DNA of 64,000 nucleotides from Ectocarpus siliculosus (taxonomy: Eukaryota > Sar > Phaeophyceae > Ectocarpales > Ectocarpaceae), in assembly GCA_000310025.1 (NCBI GenBank), contig FN649751.1, forward strand, positions 4,188,156 to 4,252,155, read 5' to 3'. Below the pieces are notes generated by a model. The model was not told where the DNA came from. It worked only from the letters and a program-made list of their open reading frames with translations, and did not search any database. The first letter of the stretch is position 1. Every line of letters starts with the position of its first letter. Both the position numbers and the translations under genes were made by a program. Of the stretch, positions 1 through 13,300 are shown piece by piece.

Positions 1-323
1 ATTGCACGAGCCCCCAGCGTCCATCGGCAGAAATTTCGACCACCTGTGAACGCCTCTTGAAACAAGCCACCAACAAGAAAAACGCGTTTTGACCACAGCC
101 AACCGCAACCACCGGTACATTTCAAGCCGTAAACGACTGCCAGAAACAAAATAGAGGTGCACACACTGAGGCGTCAACGACCAAACATCAGCACCCATCA
201 GATCGAGATTGATGATTCTTTCACCTCATCTCACAGCAATAACAAAGACAAGGACCGAAACACCACCAGCGAGAAAACCACAAACGACGCCTCCACGGAG
301 CAACGCAGGCACACCTCAGAGGT

Positions 324-3300
324 TTACCGCACGCCGTCAGGTTGGCTCGGGAAGTGCACACCACCCGGCCCGACGTTGTCGTCGGAGTGGTACACGTGCT
401 GCTCTTGCCGGTTCTGGTCGGCGGCGCTCAATCCCTGCAGCATCTGCGGCAAATATTCCTTCATCCTGCGAGGGGCACGGATGAGAGGGTCGACTCATGA
501 GATCCTGTCGAAAACACTTGTCCGCGATGGACTCTGCGCGAGTAACCGACGCACTAGGAGTGTTTCGTTGTCACACCTGTTGTCACACCTGTCACCACGC
601 GCTGCTGCGAACGGAACTTGTAAGGGGCGTACATAGCGTAGGGCTTTCATTCGGGGCACAACAGCATGATGAAGAGCTCCAAAGCAACCGCCACAGGTCT
701 GGCGTGAAGCGCGACAGACGCCTCTCCCGCCATGAGACCCGCTCGCGCGAGTGCTGAGAGGAGAGCACGACATACCCACCACGATTTAGCTATTCTGACG
801 CATCCTGCATTGCACAAAACATTTTACCCGTGCATCCGGCACAAAGACGACACGAACCGACCGGCTGGCAGGACCGGCATATGCGGAAATCATGGAAAAA
901 TTAGGCAGATAACGAAGATATGAGAACACATTGAAGGGGGTGAGAAAATCCCTTTCGGCGTGGCGCACCGAACAGGCGTTGCGCAGTGCTCTGCGGTGAT
1001 GACCAGGTTTCGTGCGTGTGCCGTGTGCATCACGTCGTCTCACCAGGCTAGGGTGGCGGTGGGGATGATGTCGGTGAAGGGGAGGAGCTCTTCCATTGCG
1101 CCGAACACCTATTCCAAGCGCAGACGGAAACGGACAGCAAGCGCAAGACAGGCACGCAGCAGGCGAACAAAACACAAAAAAATGAACACGTATTCAAGAA
1201 GAGCCTCTGTGTGGTGTGGCCGGAATGTTGCACAACTCCGCTGGGGAGGGCAGCAGCAGCCACCATAGCAATTCTTCAAAACACGAACCAGAAGCTCGCT
1301 CTACTGGGTACCCGCACCACGGGCGCGGTCGTATCCACAACAACATTTGGCCTCTTTCCCACAACACTACTGTTTCCCTACACTTCACTCTCCCAGCACA
1401 AGAGAGGCGGGGAGATTGACGCTGCTGCCCCCTACCGCTGCGAAAAAAACGACACTCTCAACGCCCTCACCCCCGCCCACGGGCTTGAGCCATGGTACAT
1501 GGCGTCGATGAGCAAGTAGGACACCGGAGCCCATAGCAGGTCGGCCGATTCGCCCAGAATCTGCAAGCCACGGTGGCAGAACAAGTGCGATACGCGCAAG
1601 GTTGACAAAGCACCAGAGGAACTTCGGAACCGGCCGCCTGTCAGCGTCCTTCGGCCGCAGGGCAGAAGCAGGATAACATGCCACGTTTTTTGGAGGTCTG
1701 GCTACGTGTACATCATGTGCAATCGATGGCGTTTGGCATGCGACATGTCGGCGCTGGTCTGCATGACAAGAAGCCAAGATAGCGTTAAGGCGAAAGGCCT
1801 TCCTGCCACGTGGAATGCTGATTGTGAATGTCAGGGTGTGACATACTCCACCGTCTTTGCTTTTCATATTTTTGCAAAAGGATTCCCCCACAGAGGAAAC
1901 TAAAAAAACCACACCATGTTGATGGGGCTTCAAAAAGGACAGAATAGATCAATTCGTCTTTCACACGGGGGAGATCGTGAAGCCTGTGCAGCGACGCACG
2001 GCCAGAAGGAAAAAACCATGGGGAGAAAATGACATCACTTCAAGCTTCGCCGCTCTCGGGAAGTGTTTTCGCGTGTGGATTTCTTGCCCTTAGACGCGTT
2101 CCTCGATTTCAAGCCGACTTTGACATGCCACAATGAATGGTTCACGCCAGCCCGACCGGTAAAATATACGGCTGCCGGAGCGGTGGCGCCACCACAGCTT
2201 TCCTTCATGCTTGCTTAGGAAAGAGCCTGAGATGTCTGTGTGAACAGCTACAGCGGCTAGCTGGTGTCAGCGGCAGATCTCTGCAGACATGGAGAGATTC
2301 GTACATGAAAAGGTGCACAGCCCCAACAATGAACGGGACATTCGGAACATGTTCTGTGAAAGACTGCGGCTTTCGAGCCAAGTTCGTATCGGACCGAATC
2401 GCGGTGTGGGACCTGCACTCTCGAACCGACTCAATCGTTGCTCGACTCACTCGACCTATCCGTTGGGAATCGAACAGCTTTTCCGTTCTGCGGTGTGAGT
2501 GCTCGCGACCCATGACGAAGCTACATAGCCAACAAATGAAGAGTTCATCGCTTGAAGGAAGCGCTACTGTACAATTTGCATCTTTCCGGGGGGACTTGGG
2601 TATGGAAAAAAAGCAAGCAGGATGCACCAGGTATCGATTCGCTACAACTGTATGCTTGGTCCGCAAACCATGGTGCAAAACCTATGCAGCTCCTGAGGGA
2701 AACTGCAGCATTCTGCTACACGTGACACGTGGAGGCAAAGTACGCCACACGTGAAACTTCAAGCTATCTCACAGGTGAGACCAAGGGGCTTGAGGAATGG
2801 GCGGAAAATGTGTCGAGTTCGGGGCTTGCGTGCTTTCATGATCATGGTAAGGCGAAGAATAGGCTGCAGGGGTCCGATCAAAGCAATTCGCCGTTGGATG
2901 CAAAAACTCACCGGAACAATGTAGGAGGTACAGCCGATTGTATCGACCGCTATTGACATCGCTAGCTTGGACCACATTCCAGTCGGTACCAGACATTGCG
3001 CGATGCGTGCGGGGGACGGTCCTGGTCCCACAGGGTAGAGAACCTGTACATACGCGAATGTCAAAACACACAACGATGGAAAGACCCACACCAGCGCACG
3101 TTCATTTACGAACAAACCAAGGGAAAAAGACAACGCATACGAAATAACTAGTCATTGTGTCAACCGCAAAGATATGTTCATGGGGGTGAAACTCCACTCA
3201 CAAGACGCATTCATTCCTTTTTCATGCGATGCGCAGTAGTGAAAACGGAAACGAGCCGCTCGATCGGGCGTTATCGTGCCTCTCAGCTGACTCGCCTCGG

Positions 3301-3465
3301 GGTTATCTCTGCCGACCCTGTCGTAGACGGGCCGTACCGCCCGCTGAACCCACGCCCGCCCGCCGCGGCTGAAGAGCCAAACCGCCGCCGTAAGCAGCGC
3401 ACCGACGCCTCCAACGGCGGCAACGACGATCAACATCGGTACTAGAAGAGGAAGGCCCGCCACTC
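324..3465 (-). CDS. 3' part of a membrane-protein gene, function unknown
   Basis: Four minus-strand exons join in frame: 3465-3296, 1560-1471, 1108-1044 and 465-324 (stop TAA at 324-326). The first has a hydrophobic span of about 28 residues (LPLLVPMLIVVAAVGG and onward), then a basic stretch ending RVGRDNPE. The next encode a DLLWAPVSYLLIDAMYH block and an EELLPFTDIIPTATLAW block; the tail is hydrophilic and ends in FPSQPDGVR. Acceptors are CAG or TAG. Donors are GTGAGG and GTGAGA, except after 3296, where the frame-keeping donor is GCGAGT, a GC-AG intron. I do not recognise the family by name, though LPFTDxIPTAT followed by W looks like a conserved motif. The 5' end is not in this model: the first exon starts in a phase needing one upstream base, and the exons at 5129-6633 end in phase 0. 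So either an exon between them was missed or these are separate genes. Confidence 0.6.
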
Positions 3466-4448
3466 CTGAATGCGCGATACGATGACAGATACATTGGTGG
3501 ACGTACATACGAGCGCATGAGCACGTTCGAAAACACCGAGATCAGGGGTCGACAGCGGGGTGTGTGTGCGGAAGGTAGGTGGGCAACCCACGAGCGCTTG
3601 GCCACAAAAAAAACTCCATTCACCCAAATGTGGAGCCACGCTGAGTTTTGCGACTACGGATGAACGCACGGAGTGTCGCCAATCAGCACGATGTGGAAAC
3701 ATGCCACCAAGACAACGCAAGCGGTTCTCTTGGATAAGTGATGACACGTACAACACAACAAAGCCGCCACCAACACATGAAGCAAAGCGCAACTTTCTTG
3801 GCCTAGCAGGAAGACAAGAGGGCTAGGCACCAAAAAAATACGCATGAATGAAGACACGGCGCGCAACGCACACGGAACCGAGCTACTACCACAACAGCGA
3901 ATTGTGGTAGGCATAGAGTGAACCAGAGACCCGAGGAGAAAAGTGCCGGAGACAACACGCACGAAACTCTGCTGGCACACGCCACCCTCCCAGATGCATC
4001 GCAGACTAAAAACTGACCTAGGACACAGAGCAAGGGAAGAGAAGCCAGAACGACAATCCCCGCCGGGATCGTCGGGACGAGGGCGGCTTGGCTGGTCAAG
4101 TACGGAGCGACGCGTTCCGTCTGCGATCCGATGGAACGACACAGATCCATAACAGAGAAGGAGGAAGGACGCAAGCAGGAAAGAAAGAAAGAAACAAAAG
4201 GCTCGCGTTAAAGTCAAAATCAACGCGAGCGTGCGGACGTGGGTGGGGTGCGGGGAGTGTCGGCTTCGCACAATAAAAGCATGCCCTGAGCCGTGCGAGA
4301 AGGAGACGGCCTAGAGCGCCAATTCTCGGAGCAAGAGCGGCGTTGGGCAAGAAATATTGCGTGCGTCCCCCACCAGAATCAAAATACGTCTCCCCCCCAA
4401 GCATTCCCTGCACCGCAGGTTCCCCACCCGAGAATGTGCCCTCCGTTA

Positions 4449-5065
4449 CAGTGGTGGCTACGGCTTAAGAGAGTTTATTCAAGAGAAAGTACGGGTTTAA
4501 GAGAGTCAAATTGGCTTGTCACGCCGACTTAAGAGAGAATTTGCCCTATCCCTCTCGTTTCTCTTACACCGTAGCCAAAATAGTTTGAGCCACACAGACA
4601 CGCAGACCACACAAGACCTCCGCTGCAGACGCCATGCCCTGCGCAGCGAGGGAAGCAAAGCAGACTTGGATGAGGGATTTCACTTAACGATGCCCAGAGG
4701 AACGAGAGAGTGCTGAGGCCGACGTAGGAATGGGGAGGTTTTCTACGCGGTACATCAATGCCATATTATTTCGTTTTGTTTTTCTCGCTGTTTTTTGCTC
4801 CGTGTATTTGCGAAATCCGGTACTTCTCGCGAGCACAAACAAGGCGCTTATGCACGCAGTAGCAACGTTCTCAACATGTCATTTTTGCCCTCCACGACCT
4901 CGCCCGGCGGTTTCGGCAAAACAGCATGGCTCTTAAACGGACGTAGCTGAATTGACTACGGTTTAAGAGATTTATCTCTTAAACCGTGGCCAACACGGTA
5001 TAAGAGAAAACCGGATGAGAGATGTTCGCTTGTCACGACACTCTCTTAAACCGTAGCCACCACTG
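4449..5065. mobile_element. MITE, 617 bp, TA target-site duplication
   Basis: The ends are inverted copies of CAGTGGTGGCTACGG followed by TTAAGAGAG (left 4449 onward, right ending 5065). Each is flanked outside by TA, as for a Tc1/mariner-type target site. Inside are further subterminal copies of TTAAGAGAG or its complement near 4477, 4497, 4529, 4963 and 4976, a common arrangement for transposase binding. No transposase open reading frame is present, so the element is non-autonomous. It sits in a long intron, or between the two minus-strand exon groups. Confidence 0.8.
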
Positions 5066-5128
5066 TAGACTGCAGTTCACACAAAACATGTTCGTTTGTA
5101 TGCACGAACAATATGTAAAAGTACTCAC

Positions 5129-6633
5129 TTGCAGAGACACCGTGTCGAGCGCGAGGTCCACGGTGGAGGCGCACCCTTGTAGCAAGCGCGCCACCGACTC
5201 CACAGGCGGACGGAATGGGCTCCGAAGGGTAGCGCTTAGCACCAGGTTCGGGACGGACTCCTGCTCGTTTTGGTTGGGGTTGAGTTGGAAGATGGGAGAG
5301 GGTGGAAGAGAGAAAGATCGTCACTCAGCCACATGCGAGTCGTTCAGTCCCTCTGTGGTTCTAAATCAGGGTACCGAACACACATTCAAAACGAGGCAAG
5401 TGGAAAGCAGCAAGGAAGGAGAGGGCACATCTCTTGTGGATCCTAGTTACTTGACCTCTCATACCTTTGTTGAGAACCAAGATTCGGCACGGGCGAAAAA
5501 AGAAGAGGGCGGTCTTGGACATGAAAAAAATTAATGCAGGAAACATGGATCTCAAGAGTATTATTCGAATGGCTGACCACATGACGAAACTTTTCCCCGC
5601 CTAAAAACCACCAACCCGAGCCAAAAAACCACCTGTAGTACTTACATCTGCCGTCTGGAAGCTGTCCCCGCCCGGGACGGGTTCGAGCCGGAACACCATG
5701 AAGTCGCGATCTGCCTCTCCGCTTTCATCGCCCATATCCACCCCCGTTGGTCTGACCGTTGAATCTATCGATATCGACCGCACGGAGATGAGGATCTTGG
5801 CGGAATCGACCCAGTTCGAGGTGGGGTGCCACGAGCGAAGCACGATGTGCAAGGTCTCGTCGAAGATTTCCTCCAGGATGTTGCTCTGAAAAACCATTTA
5901 TGAACGGTGTGTTTGTCGGGAAAAAATCGCGCAGGGTTTGAGGGGAGGGGAGGGTGTGTCAACACGGTCAGGCTTTGACGGGCGGCGGAGGTCAGATGGC
6001 GATCCCGAGCAACCTACGGCCTCGAGCCATGGCAAGTTATACCAAAGCGGAAACACGGAGATAGAAAGACCCGTCCCTCTCCAACAGGTGGTGCGCTGCC
6101 GTTGCGCGAGAGGTTGGGAGGTCGATGCTAGCGTCCAGCAGAACGGGGACGATGTAAGCAGGAGGTCTGTTGCTCTCCTGCCATGATCATGGTTGTCTGC
6201 TACCGACTATGTGAGTGCATGCGACGGCGGATAGTCAAAGTACATAAGCGTTGGACAGCTAACGTAGCGATTATACTTCACACATATATGAGACGAAATA
6301 GTGATATGGCGCTGAAACAGGCCCCCCCGCCCCCCAAAGCACACGCATTCCGCCCCCCGTGGTCCTGCTCTTCATGCCCGCCCCTCCTCCTTAAGTCTGT
6401 GTTTTTTTCTGCGCCCCTTCATGGACTACTTCCCTCCAACGCCTTCCTCCATTGAATGCACAGCGTGTGAATACACAGCGTTTGACAACCTACAACAGCT
6501 CACATTGAACACGGTGATGTTGCCCGTAGCGCTCTCGTACGAGAAATCCCCCGTGACGGGATCCACGCTCACGGGAGAGAGCCGCTGTACGTGTAGATCC
6601 CCGAGTCTGACCTCTACGTACACCTTCGTGCCC
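5129..6633 (-). CDS. Internal exons of a gene of unknown function
   Basis: Three consecutive minus-strand exons keep one frame: 6633-6504 (43 codons plus one base), 5885-5646 (80 codons) and 5260-5129 (44 codons). Each is bounded by AG acceptors and GTGAGC, GTAAGT or GTGAGT donors. The product is soluble-looking and beta-rich. It carries VYVEVRLGDLHV, then ILEEIFDETLHIVLRSWHP and ILISVRSISIDSTV, then LRSPFRPPVESVARLLQGC. No catalytic motif or membrane span is visible and I do not recognise the family. The 5' exons upstream of 6633 were not found. Downstream it may continue into the membrane-protein exons at 3465-324, forming a single protein with a long ectodomain and C-terminal membrane anchor, but an intervening exon would be needed to reconcile intron phase. 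Exon reality is better supported than gene extent. Confidence 0.55.
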
Positions 6634-9600
6634 CTGGGTTTCGACGATGCCAAGCACAGACATCGAGGATTACACCGGGGGGAAAAACTCTGTTTCCAGG
6701 GTTGTGCATACAGACATGCGTTTCGAAAGGAAATTCCCCCCTGATTCGGCACCATTTACCTGCTCCATTATTGATGCCATCGGAGTTGCCAAGATTGGCA
6801 TCGGTGAACTTTGCATGGGCTTGTTACAGAACAAGTATTATCCAATGACCGAAAGAGTGCAACGCATGCATTTGTACAAACGAACGCAACCTCAAAACAA
6901 AACAATACAAGGCCCGTCGAACGCTTTTCTGTTTCGAACGCCTGCTGTAGACTACCACAGGGGCAGCGGGGGCGGGCCAACAAAGTGTACAGATGCTTCC
7001 TCTGGCGAAATTCCCATCGGGAATTGCTTTCCCTTCCCCGCAAAAAAGAAACGAGCGAGAGCTAAAAGCGGATGCGAGAGAAGAAAAATACACCCGAAGA
7101 AACGAGCGTGGGCGCCAAACAGTCAAGAGAACGAGAACATCTTCGAGGAGCGGCATGCCCGTTTGGCACGCCCAAGATCTGGTGCTGGGGCCTTGGCTGC
7201 AGCTGCGGTCCGTAAAGTCCCACCAAATCTGGGTCCAATACCATTCACGATCCACGGCTGTACGCGCCGTCGCAGACCAGCCCCCCGCGGACTACGATTC
7301 GCCATAAGGCCGCTACTGCAGTGGTGAGATCTGTTGTACTGTAGATTGGTGCAGCAGTAGACCAGCAGTTCGAGGGATTGGGTCCGCGGCGTCGCGCACA
7401 CCACAAATGGATCGTGTATGGTATGGGCCCAGATCTGGCGGGCTTTTCGGACCACAGCTGCGGCCTTCGACAGCACGGCCCCCAGCGATAGATCAGGGCG
7501 TGCCAGTGCGCATGTCGCTGCTCCATGATGTCTTCTACAAATATACTGTATAGACTAGATGTCCTACGGTCGGGTTTCCGCTTACAGGTAGCACAACACA
7601 CTCGCCGTGTTTTGTCTTGAGTTTGGCATTTTGGAAGCTTTGGGTTGATCCGAGAGAAGTTGGTTTGGAGGTAGGATACGCGATGTGCTGTTGGACACAA
7701 GCCCCAAGCGCTGTTCTGTGTGCCAACTGCCGATGTTGTGCTACGCAAAACTTGCCACCACCGGTCGGTAGCGCGTACATTTAGTCCTGCTGTCAGAGTG
7801 TGGATGCTTCCCTCAGCCGTATTCGAAAATCAGTCAAAATCAAGACCTCCTGTAATTGGAATCCTTCAAATCGCACAGTACTCCGTGGGGTTGATTGCCG
7901 CAAGCATACATATAGTCCACGAAATATGTGTGCACCGGGGGATCATCTCTAGACTACGTATGTATTGTACTGAAGGCGGGAAATGTCATGCGGAGCATTT
8001 GTGGACGCTTGCTGCCTTTGTTTTCCCGACTAAATACACTGCTGTGTTTCCCCGGCTGAGCACTCTCCAGTGTAACTCACCATTTCAAAGGATCAACCTT
8101 CCCATTAAGCACGCTGACGCTGACGATCGCATTCTCTTCTTTGTCGATTTGGGCTGCCATATTGCGCTGGCGTGCGTGTTGCAACAGCTCTGTCGTCTTG
8201 TGTATTGGCTGTCTTTTTTTGGTGTTGCTGTGTCAAGGGGATGCACGCATGAAAGTCGACATGAGAGGGTACCTACTGTCTAGCGCAGTTCATCCGTTGA
8301 ACCCCGCTCTCTGCGGCCGCCAGGGCCAGCGGCGCGCACCCAGCGCGAAGTGAATTGCAACACAGCACATTCCACATTCCCATGCCGTCGAAGCGTTAAC
8401 ATGAGAAACGTGTACCGAATGGTAATATTTGCGTGTATGCTACAGATGCATACCGCAATTTCGATGTCTTCCACCCTCTACTTCCTTTTTGAGTTGATAT
8501 TATTCAACAGTCCCGCGTGATTGGAGTACACCAAGTGACCTGCTTGCCAGTTGCAGAAGAGCTCCGAGAGTGGTAAAGGGGGTGGTCAACAAGGAGTGAA
8601 CACCCTTTGTCCCCAAAAAACATGGCTCTAGCCTTAAAAGAGTGAGCGTGATACAGCTGTAGAAGGCCGGTTGATGCAGTCGACGTATCACGACATCATG
8701 CATCTAGTCTATCTATCTCATCATCACGATCTTTTCGTACCGTCGGCCGGCACGCCCAAACGGTTGGGGGGGCTCATCTCGAACGGGCAGTCTTCTTGCC
8801 GTACAGCAGTAGCTGGTATCCATAGTTTCGAAAAAGTAAGGCCAGAAAACAAACAGACAGCCGTTTAGCAAAAACGAGTCATTCATGGTTGCGTAATATC
8901 CAGGCCACAAGGACTGCAGCTACACAAAATGTACCACAGCAGGCAGGAAAAAAAGTAGTGTAGTCTGCACGTAGTCTCTGCTACTTCGACAAACTTACGT
9001 AGACTACTATGACCACCCTCCGGGTTGGAATCTTACAGTAATAGTGTTAATGTAGCATAACGCGGTCGGAGAGCTCGTTGATGCACCTCACGAGGCACAA
9101 AACCAGATAAATATATGTATCAATGTAGACGTATCTGTTCCGCTTGGCACGCGATGCAAGTACAAAACGCGCATGTATGAAACGCGAAGATATATTAATA
9201 ACTGCTTGTAAATCACGAAGTGTGGTCGCTTTACGTTTACATAGTACAGCAGTACATATGAAAAAGTGTAGCAGGTACACAGTTCGCATGACTACAAGTT
9301 TATCCTTGTGCAGGTCGTGGTGAACGTCGTAAATGTCTAGACAGCCAACGTCGGAGCTTGACTATCTCTCAGGAGAGAAAATAAAAGCTCTGCAATTTGC
9401 GTTCAAAACGATACATCTTGCGTGCTGAGTATATATAACACCTTCGACTACATGGTCGAGGAAGGAACAGGCGACGGCTGAACCCTCTCGCGAGAAGCAA
9501 CTGAAGAAGTTCTTGACGAATCCCATTGTGACCTTCCTCCTGTGCGACCCAGGCTGATAGCTAAGTCAAATATGCACACCGTGAGTTAAGACGTTAGACT

Positions 9601-10381
9601 ACATATAGAGCAGATGCGATGAACACACACGTAGGGCGGTGGTCCCAGTTTGGCTGTTGATGGCAACAAAAGACTTCCAGCGGCTATTTATCCAGAAAAT
9701 AGAACAGCCGAACGACAGTAAAATAGTAGATATACAAGAATATTTTCTCAACCGCTAGACTAAAGCGGGAAGGGCCCCAAGTTTTGCAGAACACGACACT
9801 TCCTTCATAGCTCGTCCCGATAAGCTTATGCGTAACGTGTTTGTCACTGCCGCAGTCATACGAAGGTAGAAGAAGTATGCTACACCTTGGGTAGGACGGA
9901 ACCTGCAGAACTTTGTTCTTCCCCCCTCCGGATTGTTGTCTAAACGTTTTAGCAGCACAATAGTGAGCACTGCGATTCATTGTTCCCGCGTGCTGAACCA
10001 ACGATCTGTGTGTCTTGAATCAAATCACCACATAGTACACGCAGTAGTCCGACCCGCGAATGCTCAACAGGAAATAGGGGGGGCGCAGAAACAGAAGTAG
10101 AGGCAACAATTCCGCAAGGCACGTCTGCCACGCGCCAGTCACTGTCTTCCCCTCGTATATATTAACGATCGTGTATGTCCCCTCTTCTTTTGCCGGAACG
10201 TTCGAACTTTCGTGCCACCACAATATCCGGCACAATCCCTGCTCCCGGCCTAAACAGAGGATGGTATACGAAGATCTGCTAGAATGAGGTAGGCACGAAG
10301 GTGCCCATGTTTCAAGTCCCTCTCTCAAAGTGGGATGCCGGTGAATCCTATTAGGGGACGGGATACTGTATGTACCTATGT
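6634..10381. other. 3.7 kb with no supported exon
   Basis: Nothing here meets the exon standard used elsewhere (splice sites plus a frame continuing into a neighbour). The 5' exons of the gene ending at 5129 should lie in this stretch but could not be recognised. It contains the long imperfect inverted repeat at 7133-7535 and several copies of the dispersed motif TAGTCTAC. Apparent reading frames up to 226 codons lack protein-like composition. Confidence 0.5.
7133..7535. repeat. Long imperfect inverted repeat (hairpin)
   Basis: The left arm (about 7133-7275) and the reverse complement of the right arm (about 7385-7535) align over roughly 145 bp at an estimated 70-75% identity, with a spacer of about 110 bp. 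Shared blocks include ACGATCCA, GCAGCTG and GGTCCG. It has no obvious terminal repeats or target-site duplication. It could be an old foldback transposon or a hairpin-RNA precursor. Confidence 0.65.
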
Positions 10382-13300
10382 CTACCCTTTGCAGCGTGCT
10401 CGATTGCTCTCGACAAGGTGGTAAACTTTGTCCCACTCGGTGGGATTCTTGACCTGGTCCACCTTCCACTCGTTCTTGGCACACTCGAGGCAGTGAAACT
10501 CCGGCTCGTTGACCTGCTCTGTGCATGAAATCCCTCCTGCAGAATTCAAGTACATACGAAGGCAGAAAGCGAGAGACAGACCTTGACAATGAACCAAACA
10601 AGTTCAGCAGGAGTAAAAGGTCTGACAACAGCATGCACGGTGCGTGTACCCAGTGAGGAGCATTTGTGCTTCGTTTCCCTCGCGGTTCCGATCACAGCCT
10701 TTGGCTTGTATTTTTCCAAGGAAGCAGAGCCACGAAGAGCGCATAGGTAGCACCTGGTCGTCATTCTGGTCGTCATTGGTTCTTGGCAGCAACGGTAGTC
10801 ATCAGCGTAAACCAGCGAAGGCAGTGAGGGTGTGAGATGGCTCGAGCGCATAATAAATATCACCCGCAACATCAAAAATATTGTTTGTCCTCTCCACGAA
10901 TAGTTTTGTTTTGTTGAGTCCTGAGGTGAAGGGGACAGCTTGATGTTTTTCAACAAGGTACGGTTTGTTCTCTTTCACGCCCGGTGGGCGTCCGTGGACC
11001 CACCCGTCGACGGTCTCGGACGTTCATGGATGCTTGCACGGACCGCCGCAAACTTTTCCATGGGTAGTTACGGACATGTACGGACCGGTTGTTTGAACTT
11101 TTCCATGGACAGTTACGGACATCCACGGACCGTTTGTTTGATGGATATAGTCTACATCGTCTTCATGGACGCTGTAGAACGTTGATGAGCGGTCTGAGTT
11201 CGTTCAACCTCGACATAAAGTACCCGCGGACATGGTAAATTTTTGTTCTTCCACGCATGTCCGAGGGCGCGGGCGCAGACCTCCCTTTGTTCATGAACAA
11301 TTTGTCTGTGTACAATACCAACTTGGACTGCACACGGGAGTCCGCGTGCTAGGGCATGTCTAAGCCCATCTCAGGAAGCGCGTCCCCAGACTTGTGGTTG
11401 GAAGTTTGCTGGAGTGTTCGTGCTCATGATGACGGACGTGTCAATGCGTACGCGTGGACATCCACGGACGCCTACGGATGTGTCCAATGGCGTGCACAGA
11501 CTGTTTCGTAGGAAAACAAAGTACATACTTGTATGTGTTTTGGATACCACGGCATCAACGCGGAAATCCATGAATCTTCCAGTTTCGTCTACGGGTCACC
11601 ACTAGAGTTGTATAGTTCATCCCGAACACTAGCTTTGGGCGCATTTCGGGGTACGGCGGTGTCGATCCTTCAAAGTGGTTGCTCACCGTATCTCTGTGTA
11701 GACGACCCTCCGCGGGCGGCCGCTAGCGCCGAGTAGGACGATCGAGGAGAAGTCACCGCGATATCAGCGTTTCCAACAAGCATCATTTCCGTCAGCGCCA
11801 ACTGCCAGAGAAAGCAGAGAAAAGCTGAGTCGACGGTCGTTCTTGAACGACTGGCTCGATGCCGTAGTAATATCATTGGTTTCTCTTTGAGTACAATCAG
11901 TAGAAGACAATTCTGTAGTCCTATTTGTTGCATATTATACCGAACAATTTGTCGAAGTAATGCACTTGTCGCGAGGCTCTGGACACGTGAAGCTACGGTT
12001 TTGGTGTTCCAGCTGACGGAAAGATGTTCTCATAGAGACTGACGCACGTCTGCGTTGTATACAGTTGCTTTGAAACTTGGTGTTCTATCGCGCTTTGAAC
12101 ATGTTCACAAGTAAGGCGGTGACTGTGTCGCGTTTGTACGGCACGAGAGTTGCGTAAGGATCAATAACAGACGAGACCTTGAACTGGTCCTCTTCAAGCT
12201 AGTTCCCTTTTGATGTCAAGAACTTGGCGAGCGGAGACATTTTCGAGTCTGGTTGGTTGTATATCAACGGTGGGCGACCATGTGGGTGGGTGGAGGCCAA
12301 ACCGTTAGGGCCCAGTCAGGTTGCATGATATATAAACACGATAATTTGGTCATGGGGGGGAGAAACCTGTGCCACACTACGTTTAGTTATTTCCCACTCA
12401 TCATATGTTGGTGACGGGTTCCTACAAGAAGGTGCCAATTCGGTTGTTCTTGCTGCTGGTCACTTCTAGTCGTTAGTGCTCTTCTGCCTTCCCCTGTGAT
12501 ACCGGTTGTCAACAAAACACCCCTAATACTCCGCCATCGAGTCAGCCAGTTCCTTTTTCGCGCGCGTGAACGGCGTGAGACTCGGTTTTTCAGCTCCGAG
12601 TATCGCTCGAGCGGTCGATGATACAAAACCAACTTGGATGGAGACGATCTCTTAAGGGCGCAGGAAACTTGACAATGCCACATTTCGCAATATGTTGCGG
12701 TCTGATACTCACTTGAATCTTTTGGAGTGAATTACGCATCTTCTGTCCTTCCCCCGAGCGTTCCACGCCGTTCATGGTGACCACATTGACGCCACGGGGT
12801 CGCAACTTCGATGCGGCGAACTATTGGATATTGGTTTGCAAGGAGAAGCGGACATGTTTGAAGTCAGAATGAATTATCCCTGCTGAATTGATGGATATTG
12901 GGTGACCAGTGCACGCATGGAAATTGGGTAATACTCTACGTTTCGTCTCTATACCGTCTCTCTGGGCAAGTATCAGTTGGATGCCAGGTGTGGGTCATCA
13001 GAGAGACTTTTGCCCGGAAAACCAGATAGTGAGTGAGTGATGAAACAAACCAGCATAGATCTACATATTTCATTGTGAACCTTGTTTGTTCCCCAGACGT
13101 GTTAGGTCAACGTTCGGTGCAATGTCAATGATACATGTTGGCAATTTTTTTCCTGATTATTTATGATGGTGCCGTAGGCAACCATCGTACACTGTGAACT
13201 CGTATCGTGTGTGATGATTGTTTTGGTCATATTTTTTAGTTCGAAGTATGCAGTAGCAGCTTTTGTAACCCCATGCAATGATATCCTTAGGAAGAGTACT

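Noticed and set aside
3654-4271. 205-codon minus-strand open frame
   Set aside because: No domain, no homolog recognised, overlaps another unrelated frame, and does not connect to neighbouring exons by usable splice sites.
6647-7327. 226-codon plus-strand open frame
   Set aside because: It overlaps the inverted repeat and the acceptor side of a supported minus-strand exon; composition is not protein-like.
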